Source: Geosiphon pyriformis
Taxonomy: Eukaryota > Glomeromycota > Glomeromycetes > Archaeosporales > Geosiphonaceae
Reading direction: 5' to 3'
DNA length: 64,000 bases
Assembly: GCA_016748015.1 (NCBI GenBank)
Contig: JAAOMT010000664.1
Coordinates: 1,837,799-1,901,798 of the forward strand
A program made the position numbers and the translations under genes. Shown here piece by piece: positions 46,231-59,627 of the stretch. The notes beneath the pieces are model-generated. The model was not told the origin of the DNA. It ran no database searches and saw only the letters and a program-made list of their open reading frames with translations. Numbering within the stretch: position 1 is the stretch's first letter; each line of letters begins with the position of its first letter.

Positions 46231-47752
46231 TTAATAATTCTAAACAAACTTAGTTTAAAACCATTTTTTTATTTTAGTTATTGGAAATTTTTAATATATT
46301 TATAAAATTAAAATTAATAAATAATTTGAATATATAAAATTTGTTTAAAGACATTTTGTGTTTTTTTGCTAATTAAGTCTTTTAATGTTTATTTTAATTT
46401 AATTTTAAGTGTTTAATACACAAATAGTTAGTTTTAAATATTTTAAAAATATTTATAGTCTGAGTTTTGGTGTAAAGTAGTTCTGTTTTTAGTATTATTA
46501 TGTTAGTTTTATTTAAAACTAAAAAAAAATATTGTTTTTTAAAATATAAGAAATCTTATAAATAAAAATTAATTAAGATTAATAAAATTATTGTAAAATA
46601 CTTGAAAAATTTTACTACTAAATAATTTGTATTTTAATATATTTTTTTTACAAAATTTTAAATTATTTGATTATAAATAATAAATTAATTTTAAATTGTT
46701 AATTAATTTAATTATAAAAAATTAAATTAAAAAATAAAATATATATAATATATTATTTATTTATAGAAATAACAATATTTTTTATTAAAATATATGAATA
46801 ATTTTGGTTTTATAAATATATTATATGTAAAATTAAGATAAATAAACTTATTATAATTATTAAATATTTTCTTAATAATAAGACTATTAGCTTGTTAAGT
46901 ATTTTAAATAAGTTATAAAACATTATAATATTTATATTATTAACCTGCTATTAAATCTACTGAATTTTTGTTTAATTGTAAAGTCTGTTTTTATTTTGTA
47001 AAAAAGTATTTAGGTGTTAATAATTTCGAAATTTTATAATTAAAAAAAGTTTTTATTAATATTTATTTAATAGCTTTAATTAAAACAGTCAAAAAAATTC
47101 TGTTTAAGATTTTGTTTAATTGTATTTTTATAATTTATAATAAATTTAATATTTTTTGAAGTGATAATTTTTTAGTATTAAAAGACATATCTACTTTTTT
47201 ACCAGTTTTTGTTGTAAATTTGGTTATAAAAAATATTCTTAAAAAAAATTAAAAACTTTAATTGGTTTTATAAAATATGTATAAATATATAATTCTATTA
47301 AATAATTGTATCTTAAAAACAATTTGTTAAAAATAAAAATATGTGTTAAATTTTTTAAATTTTTTAAAGATATTTATAAAAATAAAATCAATTATATAAT
47401 AACAAATCTTGGTCTTATAAATAATTACATATATAATAAATTAGATTAAAATAAAATATTCTTATTTTTGCTTTGAAAAATCTTTTATAATTTTTTTGGT
47501 ATAAAATTAAAAAAAATAAACAGTTTTATAATTATTGTATTAACATAAAATTTGTAATTAAAATAAATCAAGTAAAAAATAATCTAATTTTATGTTTTTT
47601 TTGACTACTAATATTTTTATTGTTAATATTATTTAATGTATTTTAGATATTACAAGTAAATTTTTTAAAATAAATAATATTTTAATTAATAATAACAAAA
47701 CTATAACTATTTTTATTAATTAGTTTTTTTTTTAATTATAAAATTAATAAAT
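46231..47752 (+). pseudogene. LINE G, fragment 1 (RT, AT-decayed)
   Basis: From about 46840 the reading fits the LINE RT (IIKYFLNNKTISLLSILNKL against VVKDLPDGKVAGLSGISNEL). The middle of RT follows (FKDIYKNKINYIITNLGLIN) and then ITSKFFKINNILINNNKTIT near 47640-47730. The part 46231-46840 is AT-rich and not readable. It is interrupted by LINE C. Confidence 0.7.
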
Positions 47753-47999
47753 AAAGCCCAACTGCTATTTAATACATAGAATCCAACTAAGTAAAACAAA
47801 CTAAATACAGCTCACACACTTACTACATGTGACCAGCCACTTAGATCAGACAAAGCAACACTACACACCTATGCTAACAAATACATTACTACCTAAACCT
47901 GAAAAAAACAACACATTTTGTGTCTACCAAAATTAACAGCAAAAAATTTTATAATACTCAGCATACAAATCACTTCATCTGACAACTAAAATACTACAC

Positions 48000-50900
48000 A
48001 ACAAAACAAGTTCGAAACCAAACCATCATTACTGACTAAACCAGTCTTTTCCATATTCACCCTATGACTAAATCTAACAAACTATATCTTGGTGTGATGT
48101 AATTTTATTACAAACTTAACATATTTGACAAGAACCAGAGCAACCTTTTTCTTTTTTTTAAAGACCAAAACAGCTTCAGTGAGCCAATCACTTAACACAA
48201 AACTCTTGTAAATTACAGTATAAAAACTCATATTTATAAAACACATTAAGAATAAATGCAAAACAGCCAAAACAAGTAAACAAAAAAAACTTGTCAAAGA
48301 CATCTATTTTGCAGCAGTCTTAATCAAAATGTTCTCACAGAAACAAATATTACCAAAACAGATAAAAATGTGATCACACAATTCCACTTTATTACACAGC
48401 AAGCACAACACTCTGGAATAGTTTTTGTTATATAATCTCTTTTTAATCACTACCAACAGCCACTTATGTACTGCCTTCATTAAATAAGTGCACAGATTAG
48501 CCAACTTTCTACTAGTAAACTCAGATAGCATGTGCAAATCAGGTTGCCAAATTTTTACAGTAATAAACCAATCTATCTTTTTAATTATAATACTCAAAAC
48601 CATATTATAATTAGGACCAGCCTCTCAACAAGCACAACAAATTGACCTGTATAGATTATGAATAAAGTAACAAGTGTTATCAGACACAGCATTATCTTCA
48701 GCAACCAAAAACCATTTTTAAATCTCAATTGGCAAAGAAAAAGAAAAAAAAGTGGCTTTACCAACCAATACATTAGTCTTAATATTGTTCAGAATTCTTG
48801 AATAACTCTTAACTTTTATCCAATTAACCAAAATGTTTTTATCTCTAATAAGATTGACTATATGCAATTTCTCGATCCAACATTGATTGTGGAAGTCAGG
48901 CACAGCAGACAAAATTTCAAATACACAAGCATCAATTACAAATTGGCTGTCCAAATAAAAAACCACAGCACAAGAAAATAAAACACACTTTAAAGCCAAA
49001 ACAATAGCTTGCAATTCAGTCAAAATGGAAAATAGAAGCTCAGACATTCTAACCCTAATACCTATGTTTGCAGCTAGAAAATAAGCAGCTGCCCTATTTG
49101 CCACCTTAATAAAACCAGCACCTTTCAAGGACCCATCTGTGTAGACCTCTATACAATTTGACCAAACTTCCAGCAAACTACCACATACATCAAAGAACTT
49201 CTCAAAACACAAAACATCTAACACAGATAGTTTAGAGTCAACAGCAAACTTAACTTTCAAAAAAACATTATTGCTCATAAACTTATATACCAATATAAAC
49301 CAATAAGAAACAAAGCCCCTCAAATCCAATTTTTTTCACTACTAAAATGTTTTTCAGTTTATTACCTTCTCTTTTTTGTCCAAAAGTCTGTTACCAAATG
49401 CAATTTCAAATCTCTTTAGAGACAAAACAAAGTCATAATATAAGGATCTCTCCAAGATGCCAGATATTGGAAATCTACCAAATTTTTGAAAAGCACTGAG
49501 CAAATTGTTTGCCAAAGCCAACTCATTTTCCAAAAAGATTCTCATTACACCAGCCAAAAAATTATTTACTGGACTAACATGCAACTTGACAGGAAACTAT
49601 AACAAATTCAAAAAAGACCATTTTAGAACCTGTAAATCCAAAAATTTGTGTTCAAATAACTGCCCAAAAATATCATAAGCATTAAAAAAAAAACTAGCAA
49701 AGCCAACTTTCTCTTAAACTGCACTTGCTCAAATGGTTTCAAACTATACAAAAAAAGATGATGCAAAATTTCATTGAAAAAATCTTGTAGCAAACCAGCT
49801 TTTATTTTAAAGCTCTTTCTGATCATAATATTTCACTTGTAATATACATCCAACAAGATAAAACTAAACTGTGTTTAATAACTAACTATGAACTACAAAA
49901 CAGCTGAAACCAAATAAGAAAATTGTTTATTTGTAATTGCTTTTCAAAGCACCACATTAAAAAAAAACCTGACATCTACATAAGCTTAAACCAAACTAGA
50001 CTTAAAGAAACTTTTAGTAAACAAAAAAATGCCCAAGTATTAGTGCAATTCACCCCTATTAGCAATCAAAATTAGTGAACTGTTAATAGATAATAAGACA
50101 AACTTGACACCTTGATTGATGAGAATAGTTACTGTTTTGTTATTATTAATCAAAATGTTATTGATAATAAAGAACTTACTAACAATGTTCAAAATATACT
50201 GAGCAGAAGTCTGATAGCTTTCGACCCAAATAGTATTATTAACAAAGACACCAGTAGCAAAAAAGGAAGTTTTTTCTCCAACAGCTTCAACTCTGTCAGA
50301 CTTAGCCACAAATTTAATATTAATTCTGTATTCATATAAGTGCTTATGCCTTTTTATCTTACACAAAAGTAGATCATAAAAAATTTTTCAAAGGAGTGAG
50401 AAAAACACTTCATTCTGATTCAGACTATCATAAACTCTATAATTATTTGAAAGTCCAAAATCTGTTATTATTTTATTAAACCAATTCTTATAAATGTTGT
50501 TAAAAAACCTGATAAACCAACTGCATATTTTGATGCAATACAAGCTAGCCTTTAAGTAATGTCAGTCTACTAAATCATAAACTTTGTGCATATTTTGTAG
50601 TATTAACTAAAGTTCTCTGTTTTTTTTCAAAGCATCCTTAACAATTGATCCAATAGCAAAAATAGAAAACTGAGTCAAAGTACTTTTCAACACCAAAAAG
50701 TTATTATTACAAAGAATGTCAAATTTGCTGCAAACCAATGATATCTGATCAGAGAAAATCTTAGATAAGATCTTATAGGCCATTTTAACTAATATAATAG
50801 GCTTGGTATTCATTAAAATTCCATTCCAATCATAAGGCTTAGAGATCATTGAAACCCATCCCCTCTTTCAAAGAGTTGGAACCACACCCAAAGTTAAACA

Positions 50901-52333
50901 TAAATTCAATAAACCCAAAAAACATACTAATACCTTATCATTACAATGTTTTCAAAGTTTATTAAGTATCCCTAACAATCTGGTGGCCTTATTATTTGGC
51001 AAATTACCAACAACCAAAACCAACTCTCTCATATTAATCTTCTTCATAATACCTAAAAAAGCATTATTATCTATATAATCCAGAGACATATATTGATAAG
51101 ACCAAAAATCAGACATCTTTGGAAGCACCAACTATTTTTTTGTTTACCCTACTATAATCTCATCTACCTTAAGCTTTATTTCATTAGGCTCAACTACCAA
51201 TTTATCATCTACTACCAAGTAATTTAAAACAATTTTGCAAAACAGATATTCTAAAATGCTTTTTATTATCTGTTTCTTGTTAGAACAGAAATTTTCCATA
51301 CAACAGTCAATTGCCTTCCTAATAGCTGTATTTTTAATAGTCTTTGACTCATAATATTTAAACTTCTGATACCTTTTCTTTATTATTGACAAGTGTTTAA
51401 TCAAATTCATTGAATTCACACTATTCAGAACCATGCCATCAACTTTAGACATCTCAACTTCATCAACAGTCATTCAAATCTTGACAAAACAATAAGAATT
51501 CAAAAGATTTCCAGAATTCCAACACTTTACAATCATAGCAACAAGCTGCTCCAGCTTAAAAAATTTTGAAGAATGGTTGTTTTTTGAACAATCATATTTA
51601 TTATACTATACTTTAGAAAACATTCTATTAGCAGCTTATACTATGGCTTCCTTTAGCACTTTTCATATTGTATTCAAGTTACTTTTGTTCTTTATAATCC
51701 CAAACACACTTGATCTTACCAACAATTCAATAGAAAAACACTTATTAAAATACAACTACTAAGTCTTGTTTGCATTCCTCAACTTGGACTTTTACTGGTT
51801 TTGATTGGCCTGCTTATAAGTACTGTTAAGACAAATGTCCAAAAGTCTATCTAAACTGACTAAAAATAAAACTGCCTTATAGTCTGTATTAAAAAACTCT
51901 AACACATCATCAATTTTGTGCAATGCAATTGTAAATACCAGATTTCCATTCACAAAAATGAAATTAATAACTTTTTCGACACCTTTAAAATTACTCCAAG
52001 TAGAAGCCTTGATTAATAAATGTTTATGGAATAAATTAACCAACTCCAGATCTACACAAAACTTGAAACTCATACTCTTTTTAGTACTATCTTTATTGAA
52101 GTCTTCACTCAACATCACAAAAGTACTGGAATTAACTGCTTTAATAATAAAAAAATTAATAGCAGATGCCTGACTAAACTTTGCTTTGACAAAAACACCA
52201 GCATACAAATTCAGAATTGTAATTGACAATTTTTCTTTAAATAAAAATCTAACCAAAATAATCCTACCAGGAATCTCTTCAACCTTAAACACATGCCGAG
52301 CCAAAAAATTGTTTACAATAACAGCCATCCCAG
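48000..52333 (-). pseudogene. LINE C ORF2, main part (endonuclease rest, RT, RNase H, zf-RVT)
   Basis: The order is endonuclease (NFLARHVFKVEEIPGRIILV, FVMLSEDFNKDS), RT (HPIALI-like KPIILVKMAYKILSKIFSDQ; VFVNNTIW in place of FVDD at 50235-50243), RNase H at 48718-49329 (VYTDGSLKGAG, LTELQAIVLALKCVLFSCA, DSQFVIDAC), then CLLCNKVELCDHIFIC. One frame holds from the 5' side to about 49623 and another from 49584 onward, so a frameshift lies between. Stops are frequent. Confidence 0.82.
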
Positions 52334-52971
52334 TGTTACAGTTGAAACTCATAGTTTTTATTAGTTATCACATGTATTAGCCACTGATGTCATATAATTA
52401 GCCACCCTATTTTTAAATAGTGATCATTGACCTGATTATTGACCACTTTTGATAGCTATATAAGCGAATCTCTTAGCTGTAGAAAGGCATGTAATAACAA
52501 GCATCTAAATAATCAAAAATAAATAAAATAACAACTTTCATCTCAATTCTTCTCTTATTGCTAATTTCTCTTTCCCTACCTTCAAGTATCTGAACATCTT
52601 AAAGATAAAAAATTACTTGTTGGCCTTTTTTTGACATATATAATTGTAGTATTTAAAGATTATTTGAATAAATGTGACTGAAAAACACAAGTTGATACCT
52701 GATATTGAATTCTAAGAGCACTGACATGAGACATAAAATTATAGCAGTGGTAATCAATTGTTGACAGTACGGACTATTCCTCTACCTTCAGATTTCCCAG
52801 TTACTTTTGAAAAGAATAGTGACTGAGATATTTTATGAGACTAATCTCGCACATTGAATCCATACTCATTCAATTCACTTTTTAAAGTTGAACTCCCCTT
52901 TGATTATTTCCATCACTCTACAATTCTGTTCTCCTTTGCTATCCATTAGCTTGTTACTCCAACCCATAACA
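52334..52971 (+). repeat. 5' LTR of E3 (638 bp)
   Basis: Starts TGTTACAGTTG and ends CCATAACA. U3 has two copies of a 12-base ATCATTGACCTG-type unit near 52420-52445, then GCTATATAAGC as TATA box. Confidence 0.9.
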
Positions 52972-52977
52972 TAAAAG

Positions 52978-52995
52978 TGGTGCTCCCTGTGAGGT
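52978..52995 (+). promoter_or_regulatory. Primer binding site of E3
   Basis: TGGTGCTCCCTGTGAGG, six bases inside the LTR. It shares TGGTGCTC with E1 and E2. Confidence 0.7.
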
Positions 52996-53099
52996 TGTCA
53001 AAATTCACTTATTCTTTCATTGTATAGGTAATTACTCATATCTGCCACAGCAATCAGAAGAATACTTTGTAGTATACAACAGAAATAACTTAGATTTTA

Positions 53100-54500
53100 T
53101 TGAACTTAATCCTCTGTCCTTCTGCTTGATCTGCTTCCCCATTGAAAAACAATCCAGCAGACAATTTCAAAACTTTTAGAACTGGTTCCTAAATGAGCAT
53201 TTAGCTGAAACCTATACAACTTATACAACCTATTACTTTGATCAAGCTTATTTTGAAGACAACTTTAAAGAAAAAAACAACAGTATCAATCAGCTCTTAT
53301 ATTCTACAACCTTTGAACAACAGCTCCTTAATTTCGAATATCTGAATCATCAAATCCACATTTGGATTGCTGCCCATCAATCAACAGTAACTCTCTTTGA
53401 AACAGAAGAAGAAAGCTATCAAACAGCTCCTATTTTTGATCTCTTCTTAAGTGAATCAGAGCACTCTACACAAACAGTAACTCCTAAACCAATAGCCCAA
53501 GATTCAATGTAAGTAAACATCCTGACCACTCTTCAAGGCATACAAACTGCTTTGGGATGAAGAAACAACACCCTACTACCATTATTCAAAGACAATGCAC
53601 AAGATTCAATTGAATAATTGGATGACTTTGAAAGAGCTGCTACAGCCAACCAATACGATGATGAATACAAGTTTCAAATTGTTGGTGGCTACCTCCAAGG
53701 CTCTCCTGCTACCTGGTTTTCACAGGAAACTGATGCTAATGCCCATCAAAAAATTATTAGATAGATGCCAGCAAATGCTGGAGAAAACAACACCTCTTTC
53801 ACAACCCAGTTTGAAAACAAGTTCAGAACCCCAATCTTGATATCCAAATGGCGCATGGAATTAGAAAAAAGAACTCAAGGCCCTGGTGAAATTGTAACTG
53901 AATATGCTAAAGCAATCAGAAAGTTAATCAAGTGTGTAGACTCTGGAAGAAATTGAACAGAAAAACAAAAAATTCATTCTTTTACAAAAAGATTGAGAAC
54001 CAATTTATCTTATGCTCTTTGGCCTTTTTTGGCTCTGAAAGACAATCCTACAATGAACATGGCCATTGAACTTGCCCAACAAATTGAAGACAACCAAAGA
54101 ATACATTTGGGATCTACACTTCCAGTTTTTGCTTTTGCTCTTGTCATGGCTCCTGCCCCTCAAATGGCTGCTGCCTCTTTTGCTGCTCAAACTTAAGATC
54201 CAAATAAACAATTAATTAATAGACTCACAGCCAATCTTGCCTGGTTATTAGAACCTTTGGCACAAGTGGTTAGAGATAACCAACAACTACAAAGACCCAA
54301 ATATAAACCATGTTTTAATCAGCCCCAGCAACCTCCTTATCAAAGACAACAAAATTGTGGTCCTCCTGTATATTATAGATGTGGATTAACTGGACATTTC
54401 TCAAGAAATTGCAACAATCCTCTTTTATCTCCTTCAGTCCCCAGAAATAATGATAATCAAAACAATAGACCCATCAACAATAATGCTCCTAATTAAAGAC
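53100..54500 (+). pseudogene. Gag of E3
   Basis: Gag-like reading with several stops: an N-terminal acidic part, then LDDFERAATANQYDDEYKF, GYLQGSPATWFSQE, FTTQFENKFRTPILISKWRM and LEKRTQGPGEIVTEYAKAIR. The last is the typical Gag core ending. The zinc knuckle is YRCGLTGHFSRNC (about 54368-54412). In-frame stops include TGA near 53954 and TAG near 53763. Confidence 0.8.
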
Positions 54501-54539
54501 CCAACTATGCCAACATCAATTTCTTTGGAGAGGATCCTC

Positions 54540-56382
54540 TAGTTGAAGCCACAATTTATCAGCTTTTAAACTGGTAGGTGTACCTCCAAAGGGTGAGAGT
54601 ACAAGCCAACCAGAAAAAAACCTCTTTTTTGCTTTTAACTTAACTAATAATGACCATAACATAGATGAATTAGCTATCAACACTTCTGAATCAACCAGAA
54701 AAAAGAAGAAAGCCAAGGTTGATTTCGTTCTAGATCTCAACAAAGTTTTAACTTCCACTGCTAATAACAATAAGCCACCAAAAGCCAAAATTTTTAAGAA
54801 TCCTCCAAAGTTGGAACCCCCAGAAATTGTACAAAAATCTGGACCCTATTTTGTTGTCAAAGATCTCATGGAAACCCCAGCACACATTACCTTTGGCCAG
54901 TTAATGATCCATCCACAGTTCAGAAAAGATCTCCGCAAATCTTTAATTCCCAAGAAAAAAACACCAAAGATCAATAAACACCTTTGCCAAGCTGGACTTG
55001 CTGACAACAGCAATGTCATTTCTCTAATTTGCAAAGCACAAGTGGCTGGTTACTTCATTGACTTGATCCTAGACAGTGGATTATCTGTTAGTGTAATTGC
55101 CAAACACTTCCTTGAAGCAATTGGCAGAAAAATTGATGAGCCTTTCACCTGACCAATGACCAACATACATGGTGACAAGAAGAAAAATCTGGGCATTGCT
55201 AAAGCTATTCCTGTCTGCATCAATGGCATCAGTATTGAAACTGACATGGAAGTTTCTGAAGCTAAAGAATACACCATTATTGTTGGTAATGAATGATTCA
55301 AGAAAGTAAAAGCCTTACTCAACTATGAACTTTGTGAACTAACCATAAGATGTGGTGAAAAACCCATTGTGGTTAAATGTTGCCATTGGACAACTCCTCT
55401 AGCAACCAAACAAAATCAAGAAAATAAGCAATTAGAGGAATCAGATGATGAAGAGAGTGATGAAGAAAATGAACAAAAAGAACAAGAAGAAACTGCTGAA
55501 CTCGTCTACACCACTTTCACCAGCAATGGCAAGCCACTAGACAATGTTAAAGCTGATAAAAAGGGAATCATTGTAAATGGCAAGCTGATCTGCTGGCTTT
55601 ACTATGATATCCTTAGAAGAACCTTTGACCAAAAACCTGGCAAGAAAGCCAAGTACTATTATTGGTGACATGGTCTTTGTGCCCGGTGCTGGTGTAACCA
55701 ACTCTTGTATTCTCCAAGTAATGAATACAAATCATGTCTGATCTATTACAAAGATTAGAAACCAATCAGTTTGATACCTAGAGAAGAATTGAAAGAAGTC
55801 CAAAAGTCCTTTGAAAATAAACCACCTGAGATCCAATTACTAGTTGTAGAAGAAAGAGAACTCTCTCCAGAAGAAAGAAAAATAGACATTGAAAATCTGC
55901 TGGCTAGAAACAGCCCAGTTATCTCAAAAGAAGGTGATACCCCTGGATGAACTCATGTGATACAACACACCATCACCATCAGAGAAACTTGCCCCATCCA
56001 TCTAAAGCCATATCAATTCAATTGCTGCAATGATGAATTTATCAAGAAAAAAATAAAATGAATGAAAGATTTTGGATTCATACAAGAAACCAAGAGTAAA
56101 TAGACTTTCTCAGTTGTAGTGGTATCTAAGAAAGGTAAAATCCTGTACTTTTGTGTCGATTATTGCCAATTAAATGCCATTACTGAAAAAGACATGTACC
56201 TACTTCCCAAAATTGATGCAATGCTAGATCAATTCAAAGGTGCTGCTTTCTTCTCAACCATTGATCTAACTGCTGGATTTTGGCAAGTAGAGATGGATCC
56301 AGAAAGTCAGAAGAAAACTGCCTTTATAACCAAGTATGGCACCAATATTTGCACCTTTTATCACAATTGGAAAAACAATTAA
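54540..56382 (+). pseudogene. Protease and RT N-terminal part of E3
   Basis: A Lys-rich region leads to the protease block FIDLILDSGLSVSVIAKHF (about 55049-55105). An EYTIIVGNE-stop-FKK block, an acidic stretch, a CARCWCNQ Cys motif near 55680-55700, and the RT start (VISKEGDTPG, TFSVVVVSKKGKILYFCVDY, FSTIDLTAGFWQVEMD) follow. The frame fails after about 56340; the MPFGL and YxDD blocks are missing. Stops include TGA at about 55150 and 55948, and TAG at about 56101. Confidence 0.8.
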
Positions 56383-56732
56383 AAAAATCTTGCCTATAGA
56401 CAAAAACTTGTCATATGGAAGACAACTAGAACTCTATGGTCACCTTGGTGAAATCATAAAAGACATGAAGCTCATGAAGAAAACAACTTCTAAGATACAA
56501 GTGGAAATTTTGGACATTGTATGATTAGATGTCCCAAGAGTTTTGACCATTGCAAAAAGAGCCAAAACTCATATACAAAGATTTGGTCTCTTGAACACAA
56601 AGCTTATTTCATCTCAAGTTTTATATACTTTATCCACAAAAAACTTTAACAAACTAGTTAGTTTTGAGTTAGATAAAACTCTTCAAATAGAGTATCCCTA
56701 AATAGTTTGATTTCGCCAAAGCTCAATTTCTT
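56383..56732 (+). other. Residual 3' internal region of E3
   Basis: Short open pieces (GKTIKKILPIDKNLSYGRQL) are present, with no recognisable RT, RNase H or integrase. It may be the end of a lost downstream ORF. Confidence 0.4.
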
Positions 56733-56744
56733 TGGAGAGGATAA
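56733..56744 (+). promoter_or_regulatory. Polypurine tract of E3
   Basis: TGGAGAGGATAA directly abuts the TGTTATGG start of the 3' LTR. An extended copy also occurs internally at 54516-54535. Confidence 0.7.
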
Positions 56745-57422
56745 TGTTATGGTTGAAACTCATAGTTTTTATTAGTTATTATATGTATTAGCCACTGATG
56801 TCATATAATTAGCCACCCTATTTTTAAATAGTAATCATTGATCTGATCATTGACCTAATCATTAACCTAATTATTGACCTGATCATTGACCTGATCATTG
56901 ACTACTTTTGATAGCTATATAAGCAATGAATCTCTTAGCTGTAGAAAGGCATGTAATAACAAGTATCTAAATAATCAAAAATAAATAAAATAACAACTTT
57001 CATCTCAATCCTTCTCTTATCACTAATTTTCCTTTTCCTACCTTCAAGTATCTGAATATCTTAAAGATAAAAAATTACTTGTTGGCCTTTTTTTGACATA
57101 TATAATTGTAGCATTTGAATAAACGTGACTAAAAAGCACAAGTTGATACCTGATATTGAATTCTAAGAGTGCTGATGTGAGGCATAAAATTATACCAGTG
57201 ATGATCAATTGTTGACAGTATGGACTATCCCTCTATCTTCAGATTCTCCAGTTACTTTTGAAAAGAATAGCGACTAAGATATTTTATGAGACTGATCTCG
57301 CACATTGAATCCATACTCATTCAATTCGCTCTTTAAAGTTGAATTCCCCTTTGATTATTTCCATCACCCTACAATCCTGTTTTCTCTTGCTATCCATTAG
57401 CTTGTTACTCCAACCCATAACA
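56745..57422 (+). repeat. 3' LTR of E3 (678 bp)
   Basis: It aligns with 52334-52971. It is 40 bases longer, mainly because the 12-base ATCATTGACCTG-type unit has about six copies (56830-56905) instead of two. Confidence 0.9.
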
Positions 57423-57660
57423 CCAGTATCAAGAAAATCTGTATCCAAACCAGATGTAAAAATTTGAACTTCATCAAATTTGTTTATAATTCACAGCTTA
57501 ATACCAGACCTTAATTTTGTTTCAGTAACAATAAAAACCATATTACTTAACTCTATATACCAATGAACAACATTTTTCTGTTTTGTAGGAACATTAATAT
57601 TTCTAATATTGTAAGTAGTAAATTTTCACACCAGATCTGTTATTAAGAAGGATGAACAAT
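57423..57660 (-). pseudogene. LINE C ORF2, N-terminal part of endonuclease
   Basis: It lies beyond E3 and continues the endonuclease upstream: a VTETKLRSGIKL-like block, then FDEVQIFTSGLDTDF, ending at the E3 target. It corresponds to VTETKLQEK and FDGVCVFTSGLDSS in LINE B. Confidence 0.72.
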
Positions 57661-59480
57661 AAAAACCAGACTAGCATTGTCCATTTTAGCTAACAGTTCT
57701 ATAATTGTAACTAACAGATTGTTCAAAGTGTTTTTCAGTTTTGAAATAACTGATGAATCAAAGCCAACTGTATTTTCAATAGTTTTATTACTAGTGGTTA
57801 TACTTGAATCCTTACTTATTACTATATTTGCTCTTTAATTTTGTAAAAAAGAAATTACCAATAGTTAATGTCTAAGGCTAAGTTAGAAAACCATTGGTCT
57901 AAGTGTGTTCAATCTTTTAGCCAACTTGTCAACATATTTAGTGAAACTGGCAAAACTACACTTAAGAGCAGCAAACCTATTATTTAATTCTATAGACATC
58001 AGTGGAGTAGGTTTTATTTATGAAGAGAAACCAGAATCAACTAAGCCATTTCATGTAAAAAGAGGAAAGAAAAAAACCCACCAACAATCTTGGCCCAAAA
58101 AACACCACTAAAAAAAACAGAACAGACAATTAGTCCTAAACATTTAGCATAGATAGCTGCCAACCTGCTTTTATCTATGTCTAACAATGTTTTATAATAA
58201 GAGTAACCAAAGAAAAAATTCTCATTTACAAAACAACCCAAAGATGTATGCTTCAAATTCTTACACTTCATATATTTAGCAGATTCCAGACAAAACCAGC
58301 ATAAATTGATGCTTTTTAGCACAGATGTGGTTGCCATAGCAGCCTTCAATAAATCAACAGAGTCAAAATACACAATTGTACATCTGGCCCAAGCATATGT
58401 AACTGGATAATGATCAATAACACAAGTTTTCCTGTCCACTAAAATAACATAATTTCAAATATTGTGTGTATTGGTTTTCACTGGCAAGATATACAACAAA
58501 GCTTTATGATTGTTTTTAGTATTCCATGATTCTTTGTTTATATTAGTTCTAGCAACACATACAACATCTTTTTTGATTAAAACAAACCATTTAACTGTGA
58601 CCAAATCAACATAATCTAATTGCTCAAACTTCATCACAGCTTTTTGCCACAGCCTTATCAATTATATGTTGATTGACTTAATTATTCCAAACACAGACAG
58701 TGCAGCATGCACAGCTTTAGCCAATGTCCCAATTAGGATTTTTTTTACAACTACAGTTCAATCTGAACATTTAGTAAATTTTTTAAGATCAATATTTATT
58801 GTAATCTTCATATTCTTAGCCATATTAGAAGCTTAAACCAAGCTTAATTCAGAAGTAAATATTGTTCAGATGATTCCAGAAAATTTTAAGTAAGTAGAAG
58901 CCCTTTCCAAAACCATTGATTTTTGAAAATAATTTCCTAACCACTACCAGCTTTTTTTGAAAAGATTTCACAATCATCTTATTTAAGCCAATATCCAAAG
59001 TAAAAGATTCATGTACAGAAATGTTGACTAAATTCTTTAAGAGAAAGGAGAGTTCCAAAGAAGCATTTAAAAGAACATTATTATTAATACCATTACTTGA
59101 AAAATTAATTTTCTTCAATGGTTTACCCAATGTTTTCTTGATTTTGACCCATAAACTTTTAAATGTCTAATCAGAATCTTTACCAACATAAATATTACTC
59201 TCACTAGAATCAAAACTAATTTTTTCTATCAGACACTCTTCTTCTATATCAATACTATCAAACTTGGTGGTGTTATCAGTTTTTGAACCTTATAAATAAC
59301 CACTTTGCACTCTAGTTGAATCTTTTTTGTCATTGATGCCATCTTCTAGAACACCATCTCTTCTTTTTTTTCTTGACAAAATGGTCTTAAAACCACTACT
59401 AAAGCCAGAATTTTTAACAGCTTTTTTCATAACAGCAATACTAAGGCCAACAATGGCCTTATAGTCAAGCAAAAATAGTT
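57661..59480 (-). pseudogene. LINE C ORF1 (RRM-like and CCHC, decayed)
   Basis: Segments 58041-58439 (TCVIDHYPVTYAWARCTIVYF, then CLESAKYMKCKNLKHTSLGC as a degenerate knuckle), 58455-58661 (LWQKAVMKFEQLDYVDLVTV), 58849-59130 (SFTLDIGLNKMIVK) and 59290-59472 align in order with ORF1 of LINE E. The knuckle has lost its second Cys spacing. Stops and frameshifts are frequent. Confidence 0.75.
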
Positions 59481-59627
59481 TTAATTTATTGTACTAAATA
59501 GTTAAAAACTTCTTTCAAAAAACTTTTTGATTCTTTTTGGGAGTTTGGAACAAAGAAGAGAAAAAAATTAATTTAATTAATAGCTATTTTGTTTTTTTAA
59601 TTAGTGTATTAGTAATGTCTTTTTTTT

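Larger units (their letters stand above)
52334..57422 (+). mobile_element. Ty3/gypsy element E3 (non-autonomous, RT-truncated)
   Basis: LTRs at 52334-52971 and 56745-57422 with perfect 8-bp inverted ends in the right copy (TGTTATGG/CCATAACA). CCAG at 52330-52333 and 57423-57426 forms a 4-bp duplication. Internally there is PBS, gag with CCHC, protease, and an RT that stops being readable after TAFITKYGT; no RNase H or integrase is found. There is no dUTPase, so it belongs to a different family from E1 and E2. Confidence 0.9.
47753..59627 (-). mobile_element. LINE C (split by E3)
   Basis: A minus-strand LINE with 3' end near 47753, ORF2 about 52333-48000 continuing at 57660-57423, ORF1 about 59480-57660, and 5' end near 59627. 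It lies in LINE G: the preceding bases ATTAATAAAT (47743-47752) recur at 59628-59637, and LINE G reads on in order beyond them. E3 interrupts the endonuclease. Decay is intermediate between LINE B and LINE D. Confidence 0.8.
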
